Origin: Streptomyces sp. NK08204
GTDB lineage: Bacteria > Actinomycetota > Actinomycetes > Streptomycetales > Streptomycetaceae
Assembly: GCF_020400585.1 (NCBI RefSeq)
Contig: NZ_JAINVF010000006.1
Coordinates: 1 to 64,000 of the forward strand
Length of the DNA stretch: 64,000 bases
Direction: 5' to 3'
A model generated the notes under the pieces. That model was not told the origin of the DNA, did not search any database, and worked only from the letters and a program-made list of their open reading frames with translations. The translations under genes were made by a program, and so were the position numbers. Shown here one piece after another: positions 25,004-34,535 of this stretch; position 1 is the first letter of the stretch, and each line of letters starts with the position of its first letter.

Positions 25004-27517
25004 TCACAGCTGGCCCACGTCGGTGACGCGCACGACCGCACGGCCCTCGGCGTCGGAGGCGGCCAGGTCGACCTCGGCGCTGATACCCCAGTCGTGGTCG
25101 TTGTTCGGGTCGTCGAAGATCTGGCGGACGCGCCACAGACCGTTCTCCGGCTCCTCCTTGATGACCAGCAGCTTGGGCCCGCGGGCGTCGGGTCCGGTGC
25201 CGAGGCCCTCGTACTCGTCCCAGTACTTGTCCATCGCCTCGCCCCAGGCATCGGCATCCCAGCCGGACTCGGCGTCCATCTCACCCAGTTCCTCCACCTG
25301 ATCCAGGGCCGCGAGCTCCACCCGGCGGAACATCGCGTTGCGGACCAGGACCCGGAAGGCACGCGCGTTGGTGGTGACGGGCTTGACCTCGTCAGCCTTC
25401 TCCTGTGCCTCCTCGGCGGTCATCTCCTCCGGGTTGGCCAGCTGCTCCCACTCGTCCAGCAGGCTGGAGTCCACCTGGCGCACCATCTCGCCGAGCCACT
25501 CGATCAGGTCCTGCAGGTCCTCGGACTTCAGGTCGTCGGGGATCGTGTGGTCGAGGGTCTTGTAGGCGCTGGCCAGGTAGCGCAGCACGATGCCCTCGGT
25601 GCGGGCCAGCTCGTAGAAGGACACCAACTCGGTGAAGGAAAGCGCCCGTTCGTACATGTCCCGGATGACCGACTTCGGCGACAGCGGATGGTCGCCGACC
25701 CAGGGGTGGCTCTTGCGGTAGGTGTTGTACGCGTGGAAGAGCAGCTCCTCCAGCGGCTTCGGGTAGGTGATGTCCTGGAGGCGCTCCATGCGCTCCTCGT
25801 ACTCGACACCGTCTGCCTTCATCGCGGCGACGGCCTCGCCGCGCGCCTTGTTCTGCTGGGCGACGAGGATCTGACGCGGGTCGTCCAGCGTGGATTCCAC
25901 CACCGACACCATGTCGAGGGCGTAGGACGGCGACTCCGGGTCGAGAAGCTCGAACGCGGCGAGCGCGAACGTGGACAGCGGCTGGTTCAGCGCGAAGTCC
26001 TGCTGGAGGTCGACCGTAAGCCGGACGATGCGGCCCTCGGCGTCCGGCTTGTCGAGCTTCTCCACGATCCCGCCGTCCAGCAGCGAGCGGTAGATCGCGA
26101 TCGCGCGACGGATGTGCCGCAACTGCTGCCTGCGCGGCTCGTGGTTGTCCTCCAGCAGATGGCGCATCGCCTCGAAGGCATTGCCCGGCCGGGCGATCAC
26201 CGACAGCAGCATCGTGTGCGTGACCCGGAAGCGCGAGGTGAGCGGCTCGGGTTCGGACGCGATGAGCTTCTCGAAGGTGTTCTCCGTCCAGCCGACGAAA
26301 CCCTCCGGCGCCTTCTTGCGTACGACCTTGCGGCGCTTCTTCGGGTCGTCGCCCGCCTTGGCGAGGGCCTTCTCGTTCTCGATGACGTGCTCGGGCGCCT
26401 GCGCGACCACGAGCCCCGCCGTGTCGAACCCGGCCCGGCCGGCCCGGCCCGCGATCTGGTGGAACTCACGGGCCCGCAGCGTGCGCACCCGGCTGCCGTC
26501 GTACTTGGTCAGGGCCGTGAACATCACCGTCCGGATGGGCACGTTGACGCCGACGCCGAGCGTGTCCGTGCCGCAGATGACCTTCAGCAGGCCGGCCTGC
26601 GCCAGCTTCTCCACCAGGCGCCGGTACTTCGGCAGCATGCCGGCGTGGTGCACGCCGATGCCGTGGCGGACGTAGCGGGAGAGATTGCGGCCGAACTTGG
26701 TGGTGAAGCGGAAGTTGCCGATCAGCTCGGCGATCAGGTCCTTCTCCTCGCGCGAGCACATGTTGATGCTCATCAGGGCCTGCGCCCGCTCCACGGCCTG
26801 CGCCTGCGTGAAGTGCACGATGTAGACGGGCGCCTGCTTGCTCTCCAGCAGGTCGGTGAGGGTCTCGGTGAGCGGGGTCAGCTTGTACTCGTAGGACAGC
26901 GGCACCGGGCGGGTCGCCGAGCGGACCACCGAGGTGGGACGGCCGGTGCGGCGGGTGAGGTCCTTCTCGAAGAAGGACACATCGCCCAAAGTGGCCGACA
27001 TCAGGATGAACTGTGCCTGGGGGAGTTCCAGCAGCGGGATCTGCCAGGCCCAGCCGCGGTCGCCCTCCGCGTAGAAGTGGAACTCGTCCATCACGACCTG
27101 GCCGACGTCCGCGTCCTTGCCGTCACGCAGCGCGATGGACGCCAGCACCTCGGCGGTGCAGCAGATCACCGGCGCGTCCGCGTTGACCGAGGCGTCACCG
27201 GTGAGCATGCCGACGTTCTCGGTGCCGAAGAGCTTGCACAGCTCGAAGAACTTCTCCGACACCAGCGCCTTGATCGGCGCCGTGTAGAAGGTGACCTCGT
27301 CCCGGGCCAGGGCGGCGAAGTGCGCGCCCGCGGCGATCATGCTCTTGCCGGAGCCGGTGGGCGTCGAGACGATCACGTTCGCCCCGGAGACCACCTCGAT
27401 CAGCGCCTCCTCCTGGTGCGGGTAGAGGGTGAGCCCGCGCTCCAGCGCCCACGACTCGAAGGCTTCGTACAGGGCGTCGGGGTCGGCGGTCGGCGGCAGC
27501 TGATCGATGAGGGTCAC
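25004..27517 (-). CDS. DEAD/DEAH-box RNA helicase with DUF3516 domain
   Basis: 837 residues. Helicase core in the first 450 residues: Walker A TPTGSGKS near 52, a DEFH box (VMDEFHFY) near 142, LMSATLGD, and motif VI QIAGRAGRAG near 355. The remaining 400 residues match the DUF3516 C-terminal region of actinobacterial Ski2-like helicases (ALDMVSVVESTLDDPRQI, YNTYRKSHPWVGDHPL, KSEDLQDLIEWLGEM). Expected to act in RNA turnover or ribosome-related RNA remodelling. The GTG at 27517 precedes the first conserved residues; its ribosome site is weak. Upstream in-frame codons look like noise. Confidence 0.92.
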   Translation of the reverse strand: MTLIDQLPPTADPDALYEAFESWALERGLTLYPHQEEALIEVVSGANVIVSTPTGSGKSMIAAGAHFAALARDEVTFYTAPIKALVSEKFFELCKLFGTENVGMLTGDASVNADAPVICCTAEVLASIALRDGKDADVGQVVMDEFHFYAEGDRGWAWQIPLLELPQAQFILMSATLGDVSFFEKDLTRRTGRPTSVVRSATRPVPLSYEYKLTPLTETLTDLLESKQAPVYIVHFTQAQAVERAQALMSINMCSREEKDLIAELIGNFRFTTKFGRNLSRYVRHGIGVHHAGMLPKYRRLVEKLAQAGLLKVICGTDTLGVGVNVPIRTVMFTALTKYDGSRVRTLRAREFHQIAGRAGRAGFDTAGLVVAQAPEHVIENEKALAKAGDDPKKRRKVVRKKAPEGFVGWTENTFEKLIASEPEPLTSRFRVTHTMLLSVIARPGNAFEAMRHLLEDNHEPRRQQLRHIRRAIAIYRSLLDGGIVEKLDKPDAEGRIVRLTVDLQQDFALNQPLSTFALAAFELLDPESPSYALDMVSVVESTLDDPRQILVAQQNKARGEAVAAMKADGVEYEERMERLQDITYPKPLEELLFHAYNTYRKSHPWVGDHPLSPKSVIRDMYERALSFTELVSFYELARTEGIVLRYLASAYKTLDHTIPDDLKSEDLQDLIEWLGEMVRQVDSSLLDEWEQLANPEEMTAEEAQEKADEVKPVTTNARAFRVLVRNAMFRRVELAALDQVEELGEMDAESGWDADAWGEAMDKYWDEYEGLGTGPDARGPKLLVIKEEPENGLWRVRQIFDDPNNDHDWGISAEVDLAASDAEGRAVVRVTDVGQL

Positions 27518-27662
27518 GGACCCATCTTGCCTGGCCTCGTCCCCGAGAGGGGAATCGGCTGCGGATACGAAGATCACGGCAGCTACGCTGTGTCGCCGAC
27601 AAAGCGTCAGCGCACCGGGGCAACTGGACAGCGGCACACGAGGAATGGGGCGGGAAGCGGCC

Positions 27663-28457
27663 ATGATGGGACCAGCACACTCACTGTCGGGGGCCGCTGC
27701 CTGGCTCGGTGTCGGAGCAGCAGCCGCGGCGGCCGGACACGCGATGCCGTGGCCGGTCCTCCTCGTCGGTGCCCTGATCTGCGCCGGTGCGGCCCTCGCC
27801 CCGGACCTGGACCACAAGGCGGCCACCATCTCGCGCGCCTTCGGGCCCCTGTCGCGCTGGCTCTGCGAGATCGTGGACAAGCTGTCGTACGCCGTCTACA
27901 AGGCCACCAGGAAGAAGGGCGACCCGCGTCGCTCCGGCGGGCACCGAACGCTGACCCACACCTGGCTGTGGGCGGTCCTCATCGGGGCCGGCAGCTCGGC
28001 GGTGGCCGTCACCGGTGGCCGGTGGGGGGTGCTGGCGATTCTCTTCGCGCACATGGTGCTGGCGATCGAGGGTCTGCTGTGGCGGGCGGCGCGGGGCTCC
28101 AGCAGCGACATCCTGGTCTGGCTGCTCGCGGCGACCAGCGCGTGGATCCTCGCCGGGGTGCTGGACAAGCCGGGCAACGGCGCCGGCTGGCTGTTCACCG
28201 CGCCCGGACAGGAGTACGTGTGGCTGGGGCTGCCGGTCGTCCTGGGCGCGCTGGTGCACGACATCGGGGACGCGCTGACCGTCTCCGGCTGCCCGATCCT
28301 GTGGCCGATCCCCGTGGGCCGCAAGCGCTGGTATCCGGTGGGGCCGCCGAAGGGGATGCGGTTCCGGGCAGGCAGCTGGGTCGAGCTGAAGGTTCTGATG
28401 CCGGCGTTCATGCTGCTCGGCGGAGTGGGCTGCGCGGCGGCCCTCAACGTGATCTGA
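27663..28457 (+). CDS. Membrane-bound metal-dependent hydrolase (YdjM type)
   Basis: 264 residues with several transmembrane segments and the conserved acidic/histidine blocks of the YdjM family: LAPDLDHKAATISRAFGP, GGHRTLTHTWLW and LVHDIGDALTVSGCPILWP. E. coli YdjM is an SOS-regulated inner-membrane protein. Two adjacent ATGs (27663 and 27666) could be used, behind GGGAAG. It is divergent from the helicase gene. Substrate unknown. Confidence 0.82.
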   Translation: MMGPAHSLSGAAAWLGVGAAAAAAGHAMPWPVLLVGALICAGAALAPDLDHKAATISRAFGPLSRWLCEIVDKLSYAVYKATRKKGDPRRSGGHRTLTHTWLWAVLIGAGSSAVAVTGGRWGVLAILFAHMVLAIEGLLWRAARGSSSDILVWLLAATSAWILAGVLDKPGNGAGWLFTAPGQEYVWLGLPVVLGALVHDIGDALTVSGCPILWPIPVGRKRWYPVGPPKGMRFRAGSWVELKVLMPAFMLLGGVGCAAALNVI

Positions 28458-28588
28458 CCCGCCGCCTGCGACCGGGCTGCCCGACCTGCAGCGCCCCACT
28501 CGACGCTCTGCTCACCGGGTGCGGTCGACAGGGCGAGGCACACCTCCCCGGCCGGCCGGCCGGGCAGCGGTCGGGTGGCTCGGCGGGT

Positions 28589-29059
28589 TCAGCCGGAGAG
28601 GAAGTCCTCGTCCACGATGTGCACCGCGGCCTCCTCGGCGGAGGCGGCGGCGCCGTCGATGCCGACGTCCGTGGCGACCAGCGCGCTCTCCTCGTCCTCG
28701 TGCGCGCCCTCGTCCGGCGCGACCAGGCGGCCGGAGCGGAGGTTGCCGACCTCGTTGTCCAGGAGTTCCCCGTCGCTGCCCTGACAGTCGCCGATGTCGT
28801 CGCTGTCGATCGGAGCGAGGTCGGGCACCTCCTCGGCGAGCCGCTGGTCCAGCGTCTCCCCGGCGTGGCGTTCGGCCGCCGTCACACCGTCGTGTTCCAC
28901 AGCCCACGGCCGCTCGGGAGGGGACCAGCCCCGGTCGAGGGGGTCGTCGACGCCGTCGAAGTCCAGGGTGTCCTCCACGTCGAGCACACCCGAGTCCTCC
29001 GGAATCTCGGACGGATCAGGCTGGTAGACGTCATCTCCCCATCCGTCGGCGTTGTCCAC
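28589..29059 (-). CDS. DUF5709 protein
   Basis: 156 residues, very acidic, soluble. Conserved family blocks: DDVYQPDPSEIPEDSGVLD, DPLDRGWSPPERPW, TAAERHAGETLDQRLAEE, LVAPDEGAHEDEE and ASAEEAAVHIVDED. The GTG start at 29059 follows GGAGG at five bases, which decides it over the open sequence upstream. Common in streptomycetes with no known role. The 131-bp gap downstream contains a GC-rich palindromic stretch (near 28547) but nothing else. Confidence 0.8.
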   Translation of the reverse strand: MDNADGWGDDVYQPDPSEIPEDSGVLDVEDTLDFDGVDDPLDRGWSPPERPWAVEHDGVTAAERHAGETLDQRLAEEVPDLAPIDSDDIGDCQGSDGELLDNEVGNLRSGRLVAPDEGAHEDEESALVATDVGIDGAAASAEEAAVHIVDEDFLSG

Positions 29060-29818
29060 GGGTACCTCCAGGTGGTGAGGACGGCCTCGTACCTCCGGTG
29101 CCGGGAGGCAGGTCGTCGGCACGCTCGCCAAGGGTTTCACGCGGCGCGAACCGAACAGTTCCCGGGCGCTCCCCGAGCCGGTGCCGCTTTCCAGCCTTCC
29201 ACCCCAGTTCGGGACTGCGCAACGGCACGACTCCTGGCCCGAGCCTGCGCCGCCCCTCCGGGGTATGGCCGGCGTCGTGGGTACGGACTGTGCGGCGGGT
29301 ACGGGCAGCGCGGTGGGCAGGGCCGGTGCGGTGGTCACGGCCGTTGCCGAGAGCCCGGAGAGTGCGGGAGACGGGCCAGGCGCGCCGGCTCTGCCACCGG
29401 CATGGGCCGCGTCGACGGCGCCGGGCAGGCACCAGCGCACCGGCCACGCGCGGCGAAACGGACGCGACGAGGCCTCGACCGCACCCGCCCCCCGCGTCTC
29501 CGGTGCCGAGCACCCCGGCTCCGAGGGGGGACCTCCCCAGCCCGGGGCGGCAAGGCCGGAGCCCTGAGCGGCGCACGCCTTGTGGGCGGTACACCCCGAG
29601 CTGCGAGCCGCACGCCCCACCCCGCGGCGGACATGAGGCGAGTCCTGGGCGGGCTGCTCCGCCCCGTGGCGAACCCGCGCCGCGCACTGAGCGGGACGCT
29701 TCGAGCACCCGGCGGGCTCCTCCGTCGGCGCCGTCGGGGCCCTCGTGCCCACCATGGCGGCCTCGCCGACGCCGTGCTGGGCATGGATGCCCCGGCCCAC
29801 GGTTCCGACGCCGCCCGG
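29060..29818. other. 759-bp stretch without a supportable gene
   Basis: All six frames stay open for long stretches because GC is extreme, but none shows a ribosome site with protein-like content, a known motif or an obvious frame-shifted homologue. The left end holds the promoter of the DUF5709 gene. It may contain a decayed gene that I cannot recognise. Confidence 0.4.
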
Positions 29819-31600
29819 TCAGCCGTGCCACGACCGCCAGAGGGCTGCGTAGGGGCCGTCCGCCGCGACCAGCTCCTCGTGACTGCCCAGTTCGCTGATG
29901 CGGCCGTTCTCCACCACGGCGATCACGTCGGCATCGTGGGCGGTGTGCAGGCGGTGGGCGATGGCGACGACGGTGCGGCCGTCGAGGACCCGGGCCAGGG
30001 AGCGTTCCAGGTGGCGTGCCGCGCGCGGGTCGAGAAGGGAGGTCGCCTCATCGAGGACCAGCGTGTGCGGATCGGCCAGGACCAGCCGGGCCAGCGCGAT
30101 CTGCTGGGCCTGCGCCGGGGTGAGCATCAGCCCGCCGGAGCCGACCTCGGTGTCCAGGCCGTCATCCAGTGCCCGCGCCCACCCGTCCGCGTCGACCGCG
30201 CCCAGGGCCGCCCACAGCTCCGCGTCGGTCGCGCCCGTGCGGGCCAGCAGGAGGTTGTCGCGCAGGGAGCCGACGAAGACGTGGTGTTCCTGGTTGACGA
30301 GGGCGACGTGGGAGCGGACGCGTTCCGCCGGCATCCGGGACAGTTCGGTGCCGCCCAGGGTGATCCGGCCGTCGCGAGGTGCGTAGATGCCGGCGAGGAG
30401 CCTGCCCAGCGTGGACTTGCCCGCACCGGAGGGGCCGACCAGGGCCAGCCGGGTGCCCGGGGCGACCTGAAGGGACACCTTGCGCAGCACGTCGACGCCC
30501 TCCCGGTAGCCGAAGTGCACACCATCGGCGTGCATGTCCCGTCCGTCGGGGGACAGCGCGTCGTCCCCGGCGTCCGGCTCGATGTCCCGCACGCCGACGA
30601 GGCGGGCCAGCGAGACCTGGGCGACCTGCACCTCGTCGTACCAGCGCAGGATCAGGTTGACGGGGTCGACGAGCATCTGTGCGATCAGGGCGCCCGTCGT
30701 CAGCTGACCGACCCCGATCCAGCCCCGCAATACGAAGACGCCGCCCACCATCAGGACCGAGCCGAGCACGAGGACGTGGACGGCGTTGATCACCGGGAAG
30801 AGCACGGACCGCAGCCACAGGGTGTACCGCTCCCAGGCGGTCCACTCCTTGATCCGCCGCTCCGACAGCGCGATGCGCCGGGCGCCGAGGCGGTGCGCCT
30901 CGATGGTGTGACCTGCATCGACGGTCTCGGCGAGCGCGGCGGCGACGGCGGCGTATCCGGCGGCCTCGGAGCGGTAGCCGGACGGCGCCCGCTTGAAGTA
31001 CCAGCGGCCCCCCGCCACCAGCACCGGCACCGCGATCAGCACGGCGGCGGCCAGCGGTGGGGCCGTCACGACCAGCCCGCCGAGCAGCAGCAGGGCCCAC
31101 ACGACGCCGATGGCCAGCTGAGGCACCGCCTCCCGCATGGCGTTGGCCAGCCGGTCGATGTCGGTGGTGATGCGCGAGAGCAGGTCGCCGGTGCCCGCCC
31201 GCTCCAGCACGCCCGGCGGCAACCCCACCGAGCGGACCAGGAAGTCCTCCCGCAGGTCGGCCAGCATCCGCTCACCGAGCATCGCGCCGCGCAGCCGCAC
31301 CTGCCGGACGAACACGGCCTGCACGGCCAGCGCGAGCGTGAACAGCCCGACGGTGGGGCCGAGACGCAGTTCCCGCGCGCCGTCGGAGACACGGGCGACG
31401 AGGCCGCCGAGCAGGTAGGGGCCCACCATCGAGGCGATCACGGCGACCGTGTTGACGGCGATGAGGAGCAGGAAGGCCCGGCGGTGCCGGCGGAACAGCT
31501 CGGCCACGTAGGCGCGCACGGTCGAGGCCGCGCCCACGGGCAGGGTGGTGGCGGTCGTCGGGGCGGCCGGGTCGTACGCCGGTGGCGCAACGCCGATCAT
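29819..31600 (-). CDS. ABC exporter half-transporter, catalytic Walker A / degenerate signature
   Basis: 593 residues: an N-terminal six-helix exporter domain and a C-terminal ATPase. Walker A GPSGAGKST at 389-397, Walker B with D517-E518 (LVLDEATS) and the switch histidine H549 (IAHRL) are intact. The signature motif is LTPAQ at 493-497 instead of LSGGQ. It overlaps its partner by four bases (ATGA). The partner has the opposite pattern of losses, so together they would form one complete and one dead ATP site, as in heterodimeric exporters. Cargo unknown; such pairs often export lipids, peptides or drugs. Confidence 0.92.
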   Translation of the reverse strand: MIGVAPPAYDPAAPTTATTLPVGAASTVRAYVAELFRRHRRAFLLLIAVNTVAVIASMVGPYLLGGLVARVSDGARELRLGPTVGLFTLALAVQAVFVRQVRLRGAMLGERMLADLREDFLVRSVGLPPGVLERAGTGDLLSRITTDIDRLANAMREAVPQLAIGVVWALLLLGGLVVTAPPLAAAVLIAVPVLVAGGRWYFKRAPSGYRSEAAGYAAVAAALAETVDAGHTIEAHRLGARRIALSERRIKEWTAWERYTLWLRSVLFPVINAVHVLVLGSVLMVGGVFVLRGWIGVGQLTTGALIAQMLVDPVNLILRWYDEVQVAQVSLARLVGVRDIEPDAGDDALSPDGRDMHADGVHFGYREGVDVLRKVSLQVAPGTRLALVGPSGAGKSTLGRLLAGIYAPRDGRITLGGTELSRMPAERVRSHVALVNQEHHVFVGSLRDNLLLARTGATDAELWAALGAVDADGWARALDDGLDTEVGSGGLMLTPAQAQQIALARLVLADPHTLVLDEATSLLDPRAARHLERSLARVLDGRTVVAIAHRLHTAHDADVIAVVENGRISELGSHEELVAADGPYAALWRSWHG

Positions 31601-33441
31601 GCGCTTTCCTCGATCTCTTCGACGGTCTGCGGAGCGCCCACCAAGGCGTTCCCGTCGGTTCCGGCCCCGGCCCTGCCCCCGTCTACCGCGGCCCTGCCCA
31701 GTTCGTCGTCGGTCTCGCGTGTCACCACGGCTCGGTACCGCGGCTCGGTGTCGGTCAGCTCGCGGTGCGCGCCGACCGCCACGACCTCGCCCTCGTGGAC
31801 GAGGGCGACCCGGTCCGCGCGGTCCAGCAGCAGCGGAGAGGAGGTGAACACCACTGTCGTCCGTCCCGACCGCAGCCGCCGCAGCCCGTCCGCGATCCGT
31901 GCCTCGGTGTGCGAGTCGACCGCGGAGGTCGGCTCGTCCAGGACCAGCACCTCCGGGTCGGTGATCAGCGACCGGGCCAGTGCGAGCCGCTGGCGCTGGC
32001 CGCCCGACAGGGACCGGCCCCGCTCGGTGATGCGGGCGTCCAGCGGGTCGGCGGCGTCCAGTGATCCCTGCACGAGTGCATCCAGGACGTCCCCGCACTG
32101 CGCGGCGGCCAGCGCGTCCGCGGCCCGTACGGCACCGGAGGCGGGCACGTCGAGGAGTTCGCGCAGAGTGCCGGACAGCAGCACCGGGTCCTTGTCCTGG
32201 ACCAGGACGGCGGTGCGGGCGCTGTCGAGCGCGAGTTCGTCCAGGGCGACTCCGCCCAGCAGGACCGAGGGGCCCGGTTCGGCGGGGTGGCCGCCCAGGC
32301 GTTCCGCGAGCCGCCCGGCCGCGTCGGGATCGCCGCACACCACGGCGGTGCACAGGCCGGCGGGCGCGAGCAGACCGGTGGCCGGGTCGTACAGGTCCCC
32401 GCCCGGCATCTCGGCCCGGTGCTCACCGGAGCCGTCGGCGGCCGTGGCCCGCTCCAGGGACAGGACGCGCGCCGCCCGCCTGGCCGAGGGACGCGAGAAG
32501 GAGTACGCCATCGCGATCTCCTCGAAGTGCCGCAGCGGATAGTGGAGGACCATCACCGAGCTGTAGACGGTGACGAGCTCGCCGACCGTGATCCGGCCCT
32601 GACGCGCCAGGTGGGCGCCGTACCAGACGACCGCGATGAGCAGCAGTCCGGGCAGCAGCACCTGGATGGCCGAGATCAGTGACCACATGCGGGCGCTGCG
32701 CACGGCCGCGTGCCGTACCTCCTGCGAGGCCCGGCGGTAGCGGTCGAGGAACAGCTCCTCGCCGCCGATGCCGCGTAGCACGCGCAGCCCGGCGACGGTG
32801 TCGGAGGCCAGCTCGGTGGCCCGGCCGGCCTTCTCCCGCTGGGTGTCGGCGCGGCGTGTCGCCCGGGGCAGCAGTGGCAGTACCGCGAGGGCGACGACGG
32901 GCAGGCCCGCGGCGACGACCGCGCCGAGGGCGGGCTGGTAGATGAGGAGACCGGTGCAGACCAGGACGACCGTCAGCGCGGCGGCGGTGAACCGGGAGAC
33001 GGCTTCCACGAACCAGCCGATCTTCTCCACGTCTCCGGTGGAGACGGCTACCACCTCACCCGCCGCCACCCGCCGCGTCAGGGCGGAGCCCAGGTGGGCC
33101 GCTTTGCGGGCCAGCAGCTGCTGGACGCGGGCGGCGGCCGTGATCCAGTTCGTGACGGCGGTGCGGTGCAGGAAGGTGTCGCCGACGGCGATGCCGAGAC
33201 CGCACAGCAGCATCAGACAGCCCGTCAGGGCGAGCCGGGTGCCGGAGCGGTGCACGACCGCCTGGACGGCGTGCCCGACACAGAAGGGCAGGGCGGAGAC
33301 GGAGACGAAGTGCAGCAGGCCCCAGGCGAGCGACTTCACCTGCCCGTCCAGCTGATTGCGCCCGAGCCACCACAGGAAACGGGGACCCGAACGCGTATCC
33401 GGTACGCCCGGGTCGGAGTACGGAAGGTCTTGAATCTGCAT
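31597..33441 (-). CDS. ABC exporter half-transporter, degenerate Walker A / intact signature
   Basis: 614 residues: six-helix exporter domain followed by an ATPase whose P-loop reads CGDPDAAGR (369-377), with no lysine and no GKS/T. The switch position reads VVFTSSP with serine in place of histidine (about 534). The signature LSGGQRQR (478-485) and Walker B LVLDEPTS (D502-E503) are intact. Upstream of the heterodimer partner with ATGA overlap. After the ATPase a 25-residue Gly/Ala-rich linker and an acidic tail follow. It cannot hydrolyse ATP at its own site but supplies the signature motif to the partner's site. Confidence 0.92.
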   Translation of the reverse strand: MQIQDLPYSDPGVPDTRSGPRFLWWLGRNQLDGQVKSLAWGLLHFVSVSALPFCVGHAVQAVVHRSGTRLALTGCLMLLCGLGIAVGDTFLHRTAVTNWITAAARVQQLLARKAAHLGSALTRRVAAGEVVAVSTGDVEKIGWFVEAVSRFTAAALTVVLVCTGLLIYQPALGAVVAAGLPVVALAVLPLLPRATRRADTQREKAGRATELASDTVAGLRVLRGIGGEELFLDRYRRASQEVRHAAVRSARMWSLISAIQVLLPGLLLIAVVWYGAHLARQGRITVGELVTVYSSVMVLHYPLRHFEEIAMAYSFSRPSARRAARVLSLERATAADGSGEHRAEMPGGDLYDPATGLLAPAGLCTAVVCGDPDAAGRLAERLGGHPAEPGPSVLLGGVALDELALDSARTAVLVQDKDPVLLSGTLRELLDVPASGAVRAADALAAAQCGDVLDALVQGSLDAADPLDARITERGRSLSGGQRQRLALARSLITDPEVLVLDEPTSAVDSHTEARIADGLRRLRSGRTTVVFTSSPLLLDRADRVALVHEGEVVAVGAHRELTDTEPRYRAVVTRETDDELGRAAVDGGRAGAGTDGNALVGAPQTVEEIEESA

Positions 33442-33706
33442 GACGTCCCAGTGGCTCGTGTCAGGGAGGAGGAAGAGGCAGAAAGGGACAGGAGAGAGGG
33501 AGGGAGGACAGAGCGGAAGGCGGTGCGGGAGGCGGCGCGGCAAGGCGCCGTGAAAGGTTCGCGTCGCCGAGTGGTGATTTTCAATCGGTTTTCTCCGGCA
33601 GCCCGCACAAGCCACCGGTTTCGGCCAGGGCGACGGCGCGTCAGGACGACCGGCACGGCGCACGCCCGGAAGGCTGCCGATCGGGTTGCGGGGCCACCAT
33701 GGTCCC

Positions 33707-34451
33707 GTGCAGATCGCCAGCGTGCGGCACGGGGCGGTCGCGGTGGCATCCTTCCGGACTCTCCTCGTGACCCTCACCGCGTGCGGCAGCACCCCCGCCT
33801 CGCCCCGGCCCGCACCGCCGCCGCGGAGGGCTTTCACCTGAAGGCGGCACAACACCCGACCGGATCGAGTGCCCCCGCGTCCGACGCGACGAGGATCCTA
33901 GGCGTCAGCGAGCGTCTCCACCCGCGGATCCCCGCCGACTCCGGACAGGTCGTCGCGGTGTCGGGCCGGTGAGGACCCGCCCTGTCCACGGTCGCGCTCT
34001 GCACCTGGCACGGCGGCCACCGGCGCGCGGCGGGCATCTCGCCGGCGCACACCGGGCGTACGACTGGACCACCGACCACCAAGCAGGTGAGGAACGCAAC
34101 CTGGTCGGCGCGTTCACCATTTCCGGCGCCGGCGGTGTGCTCCCCGACCCTGGCACCCGGCTGCCCGACGTCCACGACGAGGGCGCCTACGGGCACCTGG
34201 ACCAGTGGGACGGGAACCACCGGCACGATGTGGACCATGCCGTCGCCATCGACTGCAACCGCCTCGCGGGCACCCCGCCGCAGGACTCCACCCGCCCCTG
34301 GGGCGAGGACCGGGGTGGTGGCATCTGGTGGCACCTGGACCACGGCAGCGGCATCTCGGCCTGCGTCCGCGTCTCCAGGAAGGGGATGGAACTCGGCTGC
34401 GCAGGTTCGACCCGGCCCGCGATCCCGTCGTGGTCGCCAGGGCGAATCTGA
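33707..34451 (+). pseudogene. Decayed L,D-transpeptidase (YkuD-like) lipoprotein gene
   Basis: Pieces of one protein lie in successive frames. A GTG at 33707 gives a lipoprotein-like start (FRTLLVTLTACGSTPASP) that stops at 33842. ILGVSERLHPRIPADSGQVV, then VAVSGR and a TGA, then STVALCTWHGG follow in a second frame. The third frame has TTDHQAGEERNLVGAFTISG, AIDCNRLAGTPP and HLDHGSGISACV, which holds the HGSG..AC catalytic motif. At least three shifts and one stop codon separate them. The end past 34400 has also lost register. It lies convergent to the large amidase gene, so two cell-wall genes were neighbours here. The gap 33442-33706 shows no gene. Confidence 0.6.
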
Positions 34452-34535
34452 TCGCCCAGCGGCACAACCTGATCGCCCGACGGAGAGCGTCCGACCACCT
34501 CGGCGGGCCGGTGGCAGCCTCCCGCTCCCTCGACG

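Noticed and set aside
24503..32542. An 8-kb open frame of 2679 codons on the plus strand
   Set aside because: It runs antisense through tesB, the helicase, the DUF5709 gene and both ABC genes, and crosses the YdjM-like gene in another frame. It shows no domain motif or ribosome site and is explained by high-GC antisense bias.
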